The position numbers and the translations under genes are program-made. Under the pieces are notes generated by a model, which was given only the letters and a program-made list of their open reading frames with translations, was not told where the DNA came from and made no database searches. Below are positions 1-9,938 of a DNA stretch of 64,000 nt, in pieces. This DNA is from Ophiostoma sp. CBS 140.51. Lineage: Eukaryota > Ascomycota > Sordariomycetes > Ophiostomatales > Ophiostomataceae. Position 1 is the stretch's first letter. Each line of letters starts with the position of its first letter. The DNA lies in assembly GCA_029298735.1 (NCBI GenBank), contig JANSLP010000147.1, positions 1-64,000 on the forward strand. The letters run 5' to 3'.

Positions 1-841
1 CAAGTGTAAAGAAAATCAATAGCGAAAAAAGAAATGGAGACAAAAAAAAAAAGCAAAAATACTGCCGCCGAAGTATCCAATACCAGACTAAGTATCTATT
101 CGACAGTAAAAGACCTGATATGAGCTCATCTGGTGATCGCCGAGCTGAACGTTAGTGATGATCATTGAAGTTATGATGAGAGATAGAACCATAGTCGAGA
201 CGTCGAGTCATGTATAATTGCCGAAGGAATGACAAATATGTGCTGCCTGTCCATGGATAACGAGCTGTCTTAAGGCTGCCGTCATCCAACATGAGACGTC
301 GTCGTCGGGGCGATCTCTTCGTCTATCTTCTTAGCCATCAGATGAAGTATGATCTTCATGTCCCGACCATGGTTGGAAAGGGTCATGATGAGAGACGACT
401 GACGAACGACAACCGACGGCCTGTTTCAACTATTACTCTGGCCGAATAGGAGCAAGATCGCCGTCACAAAGGGATGAAAAGTGTTCGGGACATCATATCA
501 TCCTTTCAACATTGACATCATCTCATGGTCACAATCACAACCACGACGACTCGGCACTTGGGCTTTGCAACAAAAGACACACCGTTTTCAGACTGTTTTT
601 TATATTATTCCCTTGCTTTGGAGACGCAAATCATTTTTTGCCTATCCGGTGAAATCTATATGCGTTTTGATTGTTTCTTTTGATACATTCACCCCAAAAC
701 TGCGCCGTAAAAACGACCAGACAAAAAATATCACAAAATAGAAAGAAGACAACCGTGGGTAAATAGGTGACGACGTAAGCGAGATATTTTCTCTTCACAA
801 CCTCCTCACGCCCTTTCCAGACATTTCGTAGCGCCCAGCCC
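1..841. other. left-edge noncoding stretch and 3' flank of CCT8
   Basis: No convincing gene is seen on either strand. The longest open frames (86 and 91 codons) lack recognisable domains and are AT-biased like untranslated DNA. The part next to 842 is presumably the CCT8 3' untranslated region. Positions 130-410 are rich in GATGA/TGATG words that resemble box C, but no correctly spaced box D (CTGA) with terminal stem was found, so no snoRNA is called. Confidence 0.5.
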
Positions 842-2589
842 TTAGTCCTCATCCCAGTTAGGGTTGGGGCCAGGCGGCTTGGGACCGCCGGCTTGCCGGG
901 CCACAATGATCTGGTCGACCGACAGCACTGTCCGTGCAGCCTCCGTCGCTAGCTTGATGGCCCAACTCTTGCTAGCCAGCAGATCCAGGATGCCTTCGTC
1001 CTTGGCGTCCAGAGTGCCGGTGCCGTCGTCGTTCTCCACGTCCACACCGTACGTCCACTCGTCCTTCTTGTGTGCCGATGCGTACAGGTGGCTCAGCACC
1101 TCTGTGGCATCGAGACCGGCGCTCTCCGCCAGTGTCCGGGGAACGACCTCAAAGGCCTCACCGTACTTTTTGATGGCGTACTGTGCCAGACCAGGGGTCT
1201 TCTCGCCGAACGCCTGCAGACGCTCGACCAGCTGGGTCTCGGTCGAACCGGCACCGGGCACCAGACGAGCGTCCTTGGTGATGGCCTTGACAACGTTGAC
1301 ACCGTCGTCGACAGCGCGCTCGACGTCGTCGAGATGGTTCTGGGTAGCGCCACGCAGCACCAGCGTCGCTGTGCGGGTGACACCGTCGGTCTCTTGCCGG
1401 AACACGGTCACGCGGTCGCCGCCGACCTCGAGCGTCTCCACCACATCGATCGAGCCCATCTCGTCGGGCATCGGCGCACCCAGGCGGGCCAGGGGTGTCG
1501 CGCCCACCACACGGCATATCCGGCGGAGCTCAAACTTGCTGAGAATCTTAATGACCAGGATGCCGTAGCGGTTGAGGTAGTGCAGCGCTAGCTCGCCGAC
1601 AGTCGAGCCAGCCACGACCACGCGCAGACCGACGTCGTGCAGCTGCTTGATGGCCGCCTCCAGCTGTGCCTCCTCGCCCTTGGTAAAGTCCACCATCTCC
1701 TTGGCGTTGTGCAGCAGCACAGTGCCCTTGGTCTCTGTCTGGCTAGTGTCGATGGGGCACGAAAAGACACCGACCTTGGCCTTGCTGGCCTTCTTGACCG
1801 TGCCGTCGGGCGCCTTGGGGAACACCATGCCGCGCACCACGCGGCTCTGCTCGAGGCTGCCGCCCATAATCTTGACGACGCGGATGTTGTCGACATTGAA
1901 CAGCGCCGGGTTCTTGGGCAGGACCGCCAGCACACCCTCGGCGACCAGGTCCGCCAGGAAATCCTCGCTGCCGTTCTGCTTGCTGGCCACCACCGTGCGG
2001 ATGGCCTTGCTCAGCTCCTCCTGCGATCGCACGTCGGCCACCTTGTCCACGACCAGTTCTTCGAGAGTCTCGAGGGCAAACTTCTGGGCCCGCTCGTAGC
2101 CCGTCACGATATCTGCCGTCTTGAGGCCCATCCGCAGCAGGTCCTCGGCCTTGCGCAGCAGCTCACCTGCCAGCACAATCACCAGGTTGGTCGCGTCGCC
2201 CATCTCCGCCTCCTGCTGCTGGCTCGCCATGACGAGAAGCTTGGCCGCCGGGTGCACGACGTCGAGCTCGCGCAGAATCGTTGCCGCGTCCGAGGTCAGG
2301 ATCATCTTCTGGAGGTGGTTGATCACCACCTTGTTGCGGCCGTAGGGACCGAGCGACGTCTGCACGGTGGACGAGATGGCCCGGCATGCGTCGATGTTGC
2401 GGAGCACAGCGCCATCTTCGGAGTCGTAGCTGCAAGTATGTCAGTGGGAGAACTAGTAGAAGAGAGCAGAGGGCATCTTTTGGACACCCTTTGCTCTCGA
2501 AGCCAAAAAGGGGCAAGCTAAGAAACGTACTTGTTGTAGCCCGACTTGAAGAGGTTCGCATTGGGTGCGTTGGGAATGTTGAGAGACAT
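842..2589 (-). CDS. CCT8: T-complex protein 1 subunit theta (CCT8), cytosolic chaperonin subunit
   Basis: Exons on the minus strand are 2531-2589 and 842-2429, joined in phase to give 548 residues, the usual CCT-subunit length. CCT8 is one of eight paralogous subunits of the ring-shaped TRiC/CCT ATPase that folds actin, tubulin and WD-repeat proteins in the cytosol. Visible group II chaperonin signatures are LGPYGRNK (about 46-53), TSDAATILREL (about 66-76) and the phosphate-binding loop GDATN (97-101). The theta-type C-terminus carries DQIIVARQAGGPKPPGPNP. The theta assignment rests on NHLQK followed by TSDAATILREL, on the N-terminal style (NLFKSGYNN) and on GD-x-TN rather than GDGTT. The start is the first ATG of exon 1, 2587-2589. 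It is divergent from the HMG-box gene with about 830 bp between starts. Odd point: the loop has Ala where Gly is usual. Confidence 0.95.
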
Positions 2590-3419
2590 GGCTGCTTTAC
2601 TTGTCGACCGCAGTCAGAATACACCCAGAGCGAGGAGAAAATCAGTTGTCGTGGTTGGTTCTGGGGGTATCTCTGTCGTGATGAAGCAGGCAAAACTCCT
2701 AAATCGATGCAATTAGTAGTATTTAGTATGGGGGAGGGGAGCTCCTTCCTCTGCTTGCAATTCGCCTGTTGGTGGGGTGGGCAGTGAGGAAGGCGGCCAA
2801 AAAAAATTAGTTCTGGAGCTTTCCTTTCACCTGCAGCCCCCAATAGGCAGGCGTAATTAGGGGCAGGAGCGAATGCTGAAGCCTTGGGAAAGGGAAGCGG
2901 TGGAGGGCGGTGGAAGGGAAGAAAAAATGGGGCAGACACGACCGCCCCAGACGTTGGAGCCAAGGGAAGAAAGAAGGAGGCGACTTGAACAACGTTAATC
3001 CGCCGCCCGGCGCGACCAACTGGCAGGAGCAACAACTTTGCAAGAAGGGAAAGCGCAGGTCACAATCGCTACTGCCAATCGCTACCAATCGCCGCCAATC
3101 ACTGTTAATCGCTGGCGTCTGGCGTTTGGCACCCTGCAGCCACGGCACGGGCGCGTCGCCTCTCTCGTTCTAGCAGGAAGCTCAGCTAAACCGGCAGGAA
3201 CGAACAAACCTTTCCTCACTGCGTGTAAACGTAAACTGCCTTTGTTGCATCCACGACTCTCCCTCAATTGATCTTTCGCGATACCCTTTCTGCAAACGCG
3301 ATATAAACGACACCGATTTTCCATCCCACACCCGACACACCCATTATCCGCCCTCCCGATTTGACGCCGACTTGACGACCACCTGATTGATTCGAGCGAA
3401 GCGTGCCGCTCTCTCCACA
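2590..3419. promoter_or_regulatory. bidirectional promoter region between CCT8 and the HMG-box gene
   Basis: This 830-bp region separates two divergent start codons. It holds a phased CCAAT array (3075-3110, listed separately) and an ATATAAA box at 3301-3307, about 115 bp before the HMG gene ATG. A purine-rich tract lies at about 2890-2990, read as pyrimidine-rich on the CCT8 side. No gene is seen; the open frames crossing it have no domain. The promoter role is inferred from position and motifs. Confidence 0.6.
3062..3110 (+). promoter_or_regulatory. phased CCAAT-box array
   Basis: CCAATC occurs at 3075, 3085 and 3095, with a degenerate TTAATC at 3105, so the unit repeats every 10 bp. An imperfect ACAATC flanks it at 3062. 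Established knowledge: CCAAT is bound by the HAP/NF-Y-type complex in filamentous fungi. Inference: the three boxes lie on the same DNA face and could act on either flanking gene. Confidence 0.55.
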
Positions 3420-4779
3420 ATGGCGCCCTGTAAGAGATGCCCATTACTTTATAACCTCAGACTGAGATGCGCTTGATGTTGTCAGGCCATCTTGGCCTGC
3501 TAGAGCATAGATGCTCTTCAGCACTATCTTTCAGAAGTCTAACAAATGTCAACGTACAGCCACATCACCCAGCGTCCCCACGCTGCCTCCTTCCGTCGAG
3601 GAGGCCTACCGGCGGAAATGCGTCTTCCTCAAGCAGCGGATGGCCGATGTCGAGGAGGCAAACGATGCCGTCCGCGTGCGCCTGGCACGTCTCAAGCGCC
3701 AGGTCGAGAAGCAGCGCCTCGAGCGCGCGTTCCTGCTTGAGCAGCTCGCCAAGCGCACCAGCACCAACGTCGAAGACTCTGACGGCAGCCCCAGTCCACC
3801 AGCGACGGTCCGTTACCAGATCCCCTAGAATTGAATGTCTCCTTTCTCGGACAACTGCTAACAGGAACGCTTACAGCCCAAGGACAAGCCTCTCCGTACC
3901 AAGCGTGGCCATAGGAAGACCTCGATTGCCGACGGCAGCGGCCCCGGCTCGACATTCATCAGCCAAAACCTCGACCCTTTGTCTCCCAGCTCCGACGTTT
4001 TCAGCAAGGGCGACAGCCAGACCCAGCCGACACAGAGCACGCCGGCTGCCTCACAGCGGCGCGGTGGCCGCAAATCCAAGGCCGCTAAGGAGGCCGAAGA
4101 GGCCGTGAACGGCAAGGATAAAGAGGATGGCGATGACGACAAGGTGACAGCCGGTGCGAAGCGCCCGGGCAACGCTTTTGAGCTCTACTGCGAGGAGATG
4201 CGGCCGACACTGGTCGAGAAGCGCAAGGCCAACAAGAAGAAGACGAAGAGCGGCGAGGATGGCGACGACGTGGACATGGAGGACGCTGATGCCGAAGCCG
4301 GGGAGGAAGAAGAAGAGGATGAGGCGGCTGTCGAGTCCAACATCGACGCCGAACTTGCGCGCGGCTGGACCGAGATGGAGCAGGGCGAGAAGGAGGAGTT
4401 CGAGGCCCGCGCTGCCGAGGAGCAGGCCAAGTACAAGAAGGCCAAGGAGGAGGCACGGCAGCAGAAGGAGAAGGAGAAGGAGGAAAAGGCAGAGAAGGAG
4501 GCCGAGGAAGAGGCGAAGGCAAAAGACAAGGAAGACGACAAGCCTGCAGGAGAAGATGACAAGGCAGAGGCCGCCGACAAGAACGCTGTTGAGAAGGAGG
4601 CGGCTGACGAGGACAAGGCTGACAAGGAAGCCCCCAAGGACGTCGACGACAAGCCTGAAGACAAGGACGCCGAGCCTGTTGCCAAGGAGGCATCTCCGGC
4701 CAAGGAGGCCGAGGATACGGAGATGGCCGATCCGGACAGCGTTGCCGTTGCCACTTCAAGTGGTGACAAGGACGAGTAA
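3420..4779 (+). CDS. HMG-box protein, Nhp10-like INO80 chromatin-remodelling subunit
   Basis: Exons are 3420-3429, 3560-3807 and 3877-4779, giving 386 residues. The first exon is only 10 nt (MAP plus one base). Residues about 17-74 form a charged coiled coil (RRKCVFLKQRMADVEEAND, then LKRQVEKQRLERAFLLEQL) that matches the conserved N-terminal region of Nhp10/INO80-subunit-F-type proteins. After a basic segment, KRPGNAFELYCEEMRP and later ELARGWTEMEQGEKEEFEARA read as the two halves of an HMG box separated by an acidic insert (about 40 residues, run of Glu/Asp). The C-terminal third is a lysine/glutamate-rich, probably unstructured or single-helix tail. Expected role: nuclear DNA-binding subunit that helps INO80 recognise nucleosomes or DNA ends. 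The donor of intron 2 (GTCCGT) is weak, and an upstream acceptor at 3864 would add four residues in frame. Function is by family resemblance. Confidence 0.8.
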
Positions 4780-5291
4780 GGGAGGTGAGGTTGTCATATA
4801 CAGATGGGCGGACACGTTCATCTGTTGATGGGTTGCATTTGGGTTCATTGATGGGTTTGCTTTGCTATCTTTTGTTCTGGGAAAAAGGAAGGGGACTTTA
4901 CTGCCTTTTCGTTTGGCGTGGATGCGGAGATTTCTTTTGTTTTTTATCACTATTGCTTACACGGCTCATTTACTTTTATTTTCAGTTTATTTTCAGTTTC
5001 GGTTGTATAATTAGAGGCCAGGGCAAGTCGACAAGAGAGGGCGCTTTGCGTTCGTTATACTCGGATTATATACTACATTGCACTTCATTGTACTTATGAA
5101 TTTTGACCACCCGGTCGTGCCTTCCTTGATGGGAGAGCATACTTCCCATCGAGCTCCTTCCATGTGTAGACCAAGCCCATCTTCTCGTGTCCTATTTAAT
5201 GGCCCTTTCCATCCCCCTTTACTTTTCTGTCCCTCATCCTCATCTTCCATCTTGCTTCACGACCTTGCCCGCTACTGACACACTTTCAACA
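4780..5291. other. intergenic, HMG gene 3' flank and PARN-like promoter
   Basis: This is a same-strand spacer of about 510 bp. It is T-rich after the HMG stop (4860-5010), consistent with a 3' untranslated region. The last 60 bp before the PARN-like ATG are pyrimidine-rich (about 5205-5275), as is usual for fungal transcription starts. No gene is seen. Confidence 0.5.
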
Positions 5292-6892
5292 ATGGGGCTG
5301 AAGAGTGTTTCCGTGGCTAGGTTCTGGACGGACCTGACCAAGATCCTGCCCGAGATTGCAAAGGCGGAATATGTCGCCATCGATTTCGAAATGACTGGCA
5401 TTGAGCCTCGTCGAGCTCCCAAAATCCACAAGCCGACGAAAGAAGAGATCTACCGGCGGGCCAAGGAGGCGACTGAGACGTTCAGTATCGTTCAGTTTGG
5501 CATCACCTGTATTATCTTTGACGACGACGAGAACAACACGATCCGCCTCCAATCGTACAACTTCAACGTCTCGCCGCTGTTCGACGACTCCAGCTGCAAA
5601 GGTGTGGACATTATTGCGCGCACGCTGGACCGCACCCTGACGCTGTCGTACAAGACGATGATGTTTTTGAAGCGCAACCGCATTCGCATTGAGGATGCCT
5701 ACGACGGCGGCATCCAGTACCTGAGCCGGGCCGAGGAGGAAGAGATCACACCGGAGCTGTTTGCCACACAAAAGCATAGTCGGGACAACTACATTATCCT
5801 GGAGAAGCAGAAGCCGGAAACAAAAGAGTTCCACGATGAGACGGTGGCCAAGATACGGGCCTGGGAGGAGAGCAAGGACGATCCGGATCAGGTATGTTAC
5901 AAAAATATATATGAGTTTGAGGAAGAGAGAACTTATCTGACAGAAAACAGCCGTCCTACTTCAACATCACCAACCCAAATGGAGGACCGTTGAACCGCTT
6001 CCAACGTCGCTTGGTCTACCAGATACTGGAAACCGAGTTTGACGGCAAGTACGGTGCAATGGTTGAAGGCAACTTCTTCATGCAGATCACAGAAAAGAAC
6101 GCTGAGAAGGAGGAGAAGAATCAACTTGAGAAGACGAGTAACCTTGAGCGGGCCATTGCCTTCCAGCGTGGTCTCCGGTACATTGTCGAGGCTGTAAGTC
6201 AAGACGTCCTATGAGGTCTTCATCGTGAGATCTTCCACTAACTTTTATTCCAGCTTGTTGGCGGCGACTTTGCAAAAGATGTCTGGAGCATCTGCCAGAC
6301 CAACCGTGGAATGGATGACAAAGACTGGGAGACCATTCTCCAGGACAGCGAGTCGAAGTTAAAGAAGAAGAGACCTATTCTGCTCGGACACAACATGTTT
6401 TACGATCTCTGCTTCATGCACTCGACCTTCATCGGTCCGTTGCCCAACACTTTCGACGAGTTCGACCGCATTGTGCACGATCTGTTCCCACGAATCATGG
6501 ATACAAAGTACATCCTCAAACGTGACGACAACGAAATGATGCCGAGCAGAGGTCTTGAGGAGATCTTTGTCGATACCGACCACCATCCTGTGCCTTTCAC
6601 TCTTGAAGGCGAGGTAGTTCACGCGGCACGCGAGCTGCACCTGGCGAACGAGCATCAGGCTGGCCACGACAGCTACAAGACATCGGTGGTGTTTGTGAAG
6701 GAGATGTGGATACGGGTGGCCGACGAGGAGGCTCTGGAGAAGGACAAGGGAAACCGGAAAGTCCTATACAAGCACCAACTGCTTCAGTGGGACAACTACC
6801 TTGTTCATGGATACGCAAACAAGGTGCGCGTGGGCAACGCCGGGCTCTGGAATATTGGGAAGCTGGAGCAGAGCGAAGTCTATGCAAAGTAA
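5292..6892 (+). CDS. PARN-type poly(A)-specific 3' exoribonuclease (CAF1/DEDD family)
   Basis: Exons are 5292-5891, 5951-6193 and 6254-6892; all junctions are phase 0 and give 493 residues. The DEDD nuclease residues are visible: D31 and E33 in YVAIDFEMTG, D332 in LLGHNMFYDL, and D420 in QAGHDSYKTSVVF. The spacing between the first two motifs is long, as in PARN, where an R3H domain is inserted in animals; here that stretch has the typical IEPRRAPKIHKPTKEEIYR opening and no obvious R3H motif. The family removes poly(A) tails from mRNA and trims noncoding RNAs such as snoRNA and telomerase RNA precursors. ATG 5292 was chosen because it sits directly before the conserved N-terminus; an in-frame extension to 5187 looks like leader sequence. 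A related CAF1-domain (Triman/TOE1-like) nuclease is the alternative. Confidence 0.88.
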
Positions 6893-7076
6893 GGCTCTGT
6901 TCCTACAACGGCACGGTCACGACTTGGTTAGATAGCGGAGGTATTCAAAATAAAGTAAGGATATCGCTTGATTTTACATCGTACATGCATTTGTATACAA
7001 AAAAGAGGGTCCCTCTTTTCCCTATGCTTTCTTCCGCCACTTTTCTCTTTTTTGTGTTTAAGCTCCCCGGCTTGCA

Positions 7077-8302
7077 TTACCGCTCCGGCATGGCGTTCTT
7101 GACGCTGGCGTAATAATGCTTGGGCAGGTGCACGGCCAGCTCGTCCTTGGTCAGCCACTGGAACGCGCTGACGCCGAGCGTGTTGTCCTTAAGGTTGGCC
7201 TGGCCGGCCATGATGCGACCCTTGATCAAGAAGGTCTTCTCGCTGTTGTAAGCCTCCTTCTCGGTCGGAGTAAGGTCCCGCACAATGTGCGCAACGGGCA
7301 CACGGCCAACAACCCATGTGTTCATGTCGATACCAGCCGCCCATTCCAAAGCGCGCGTGGCGGTCTAGTTTCGCGTTAGTAGAGATCTCATTTTTGATTT
7401 AATGTAATCCAGGGAGGCTCACCTCATGCAGGTTCTCGTCGGTCCGGACGTCGGCGGTAGGGAAGCTCCACGTGCCGTCGGCTGCCTTCACCACCAGGTA
7501 CAGCGTGCGGTCCATCTTGCGGTCGAGCCGCTGCGTGTCGTTGGTCTCGTCCGCCTTGGTCTTGCGCGGCTGCGGCCGCTCCACGTGGATGCGGTCCGCC
7601 TCGGGCAGCCGCTCACCGTCTTCACTGACGCGCAGGTCGGCGTCCGAGATGATGCGCTCGCGCAGCAGGTTCGGGTCCGTCAGAGTCTTGGCGTCCGGGT
7701 CGTCTAGCGTAACCTCGTCGTTCCAGGCTGTGGCTGCACCATAGCCGTTGGCGCCCTTGCCACCCTGGTAGAAGCCAATGTCGCGGGCCGCCGTGCCCTT
7801 ACGCTCGCGCAGCTGCAGGGCCCAGTCGAGATCCAACGTGGTGTCGGGCTTGAAGTATACCTTGCGACGGAAGGAGGACGACAGACGCTCATTGAGGCGC
7901 TTCTGGTAGAGGTAGAACGCGGACTCAAAAGGAGTGGGGTCGCGCACGAGGAGCGGCGGGCGGCTGAGCAGGAGGCCAGCACGAATGCGGTAGTCGGGCT
8001 CGGTGGCGGGCGGTGATGTGGAGGAGGAAGAGGCGGAATCTTGTGGTGAGGAGGATGCTGCTGCCGCGGCTTCGGCAGAGTATGTGCGGCGTTGTAATGG
8101 CAGGATCGCTGCCGAGAGGAAAGGAGTCTGGGTCTTTGTGCACTGCGTGCAGACCACTGTGGTTTGCGCTGGGGAGAGATAGACGGTTAGCAGGCATTCT
8201 CGAGCACCACACGCCGCCGCGAAAACATCACGAGATCATACGAGAAAACAAACCCTTGAACAAGGCCGAGATCGCCTGGCCGCCCCGTCTTGAGGACGCC
8301 AT
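7077..8302 (-). CDS. MRPL17: mitochondrial large-subunit ribosomal protein mL46 (yeast Mrpl17)
   Basis: Minus-strand exons are 8254-8302, 7423-8168 and 7077-7364, giving 360 residues. The N-terminus (MASSRRGGQAISALFK, then an Arg/Ser/Ala-rich stretch through QRRTYSAEA) looks like a mitochondrial targeting peptide. The mature part begins with RIRAGLLLSRPPLL, followed by FYLYQKRLNERLS, both characteristic of mL46. The C-terminal half (DRTLYLVVKAADGTWSFPT ... GKVP-like VVGRVPVAHIV ... FLIKGRIMAGQ) has the NUDIX-like fold of this family without an intact catalytic Nudix box, as known for mL46. Exon 1 carries only the start of the presequence, and the junction codon is split G|CG. The gene converges on the PARN-like gene with only 184 bp between stops. 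Acts in the mitochondrial matrix ribosome. Confidence 0.9.
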
Positions 8303-9938
8303 GTTATAACAGGTCAATTGGTGTGTCGACAGGCCGGAGGTGACGTGCAACGCCAAAAAAAAAATGCTCGGAAAAATAGGAGGGCGTCGCTGTCGGTCGT
8401 TCTGCCTCGTCGTTTCTTGTCGTCGAATTGAAGTTGCACGAGAGCTTTGGTGCTGGAAACTTTTTTTAGGCCTGTCGTCCACGCTCCAGCGATTAGTGGG
8501 TCCACAGCCAATGAGAAGCTCGGCCCTCTTCTGTTCTTTCCTCGTCCCTCTTGTTCGGGAGCCAGAAAGGACCAGTTCCTGGCTGTTGGTCCTGGCCAAT
8601 ACCCGGCTCCGGATCATCTCTAGCGCCGAAATAATCCACTGTGAACGTCCTTTAAATTTTCAGACGTCCGCCTTCGCTCTCTTGTTCTTCTCTTCTCTTC
8701 TTTTTCTCATCTCAAGGCATTTATCCTTATCAGGAAGACTCGCACTCTTTATGAAATTGTTTTTTACGTTTCGCTCCCAAGTGTGTCCTCCTCATTTACA
8801 AGGTGCCGAGAATGAATCCCAGGGCGTCCGATTTCGCTAGCTGCTCCTTATGGCAAAGAAATTTATTTCTTTGAAAATATCCCCACCTGGAAGCTGTTAG
8901 ATAGAAGATTTCCACATCTCATAACATCATATCATATTATGGTCTCTGTTCTCTTTATTTGGCCAGTCATGTCATTATTACAGACGGCGTGTGCTCTACA
9001 GGTGCCGGTGATGGACGGCGGGCATGGCACTAGATACCAGCTTCTTTTACTGATGCCTCCTGATTTTAGGCTTTGCAGCCATCGCGACGAACGAATATCG
9101 TCGTCTAATTGTTGATCAACCGATGCACAACGCGAGCATGACACGTCACACAGAGCATACACATTTGACAAGTGTTGTTGGAACGAATCGTATTTAAGAA
9201 AGCCGCGGCCAGAAAAGAAGCCGGATAAATGCCGAGTAAATGTATTGCGCCTATATAACAACGAAAAAAGGAGATCGCATGCCCGAAATATGAGAAGAGA
9301 TCTCTCCGCAAACGAAGCAATTGTGTGGTGAAAAAAAGACAAAAATAAACAAAACGCATACGTCGTACAAACCGCAACTAAGACATGTCCTATGCCCCAT
9401 CCATATGTCATCGAGTCATCATCCGTACGTGAAATGCGGGGAATAAGAAGCAAAAGACAGAAAAAAAAATGAAGACAAAAAATAGGTAAATGAACATGGG
9501 TAGTGCTAAATCACAGAATGAAATATGGCGCGAATAAAAAGATGCAAAAATGCAAGAAGAAAATCGACAAACAGGACAACGGCAAAAAAAATAACCTGTG
9601 TCTGCCACACCGGAAAAAAAGACGCTTTCCCAGGCTCCCAGGGTATCTATACCGTTATATCCCGATGCTCCGAGTTGAAAAACACAAAACGCCAGTCGAA
9701 AGAGAACCCAAACGAGAAAAGAAAGGAGTGAGAAGAGACACAGGGCCCAGCATCGCAAAAGAAGGAGAATGTGTGTGTAGGCGTGGTTGCGAGTGTGCTT
9801 TGTGTCATAGAGCAGGGCCGGTGAGTATGTGTGGTGTGTTTGTTTTCTCACAACGTTGCAAAACATGGACATGCTTGTCGTTTCTCTCCCTGGCCTTTTA
9901 TTTGTTGCTGTCCCGTTTTCATTCTTCCATGGTTTCTC
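8303..9938. other. intergenic, mL46 promoter and 3' flank of the PHD-RING gene
   Basis: These 1.6 kb lie between the mL46 start and the stop of the upstream minus-strand gene. A CCAAT motif lies at about 8506-8510. From about 8860 to 9760 the DNA is A/T-rich with many A-runs, as expected for a long 3' untranslated region and spacer. Open frames up to 189 codons (9503-10072, plus) run into the antisense of the PHD-RING gene and show no domain. No gene or RNA is supported. Confidence 0.5.

Noticed and set aside
1637..2521. 294-codon plus-strand open frame over CCT8
   Set aside because: Antisense shadow of CCT8; Leu/His/Arg-rich with no known motif.
4085..4828. 224-codon plus and minus frames over the HMG-box gene tail
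   Set aside because: Phase shadows of the Lys/Glu-rich tail; only the frame joined by splice sites to the conserved coiled coil is coherent.
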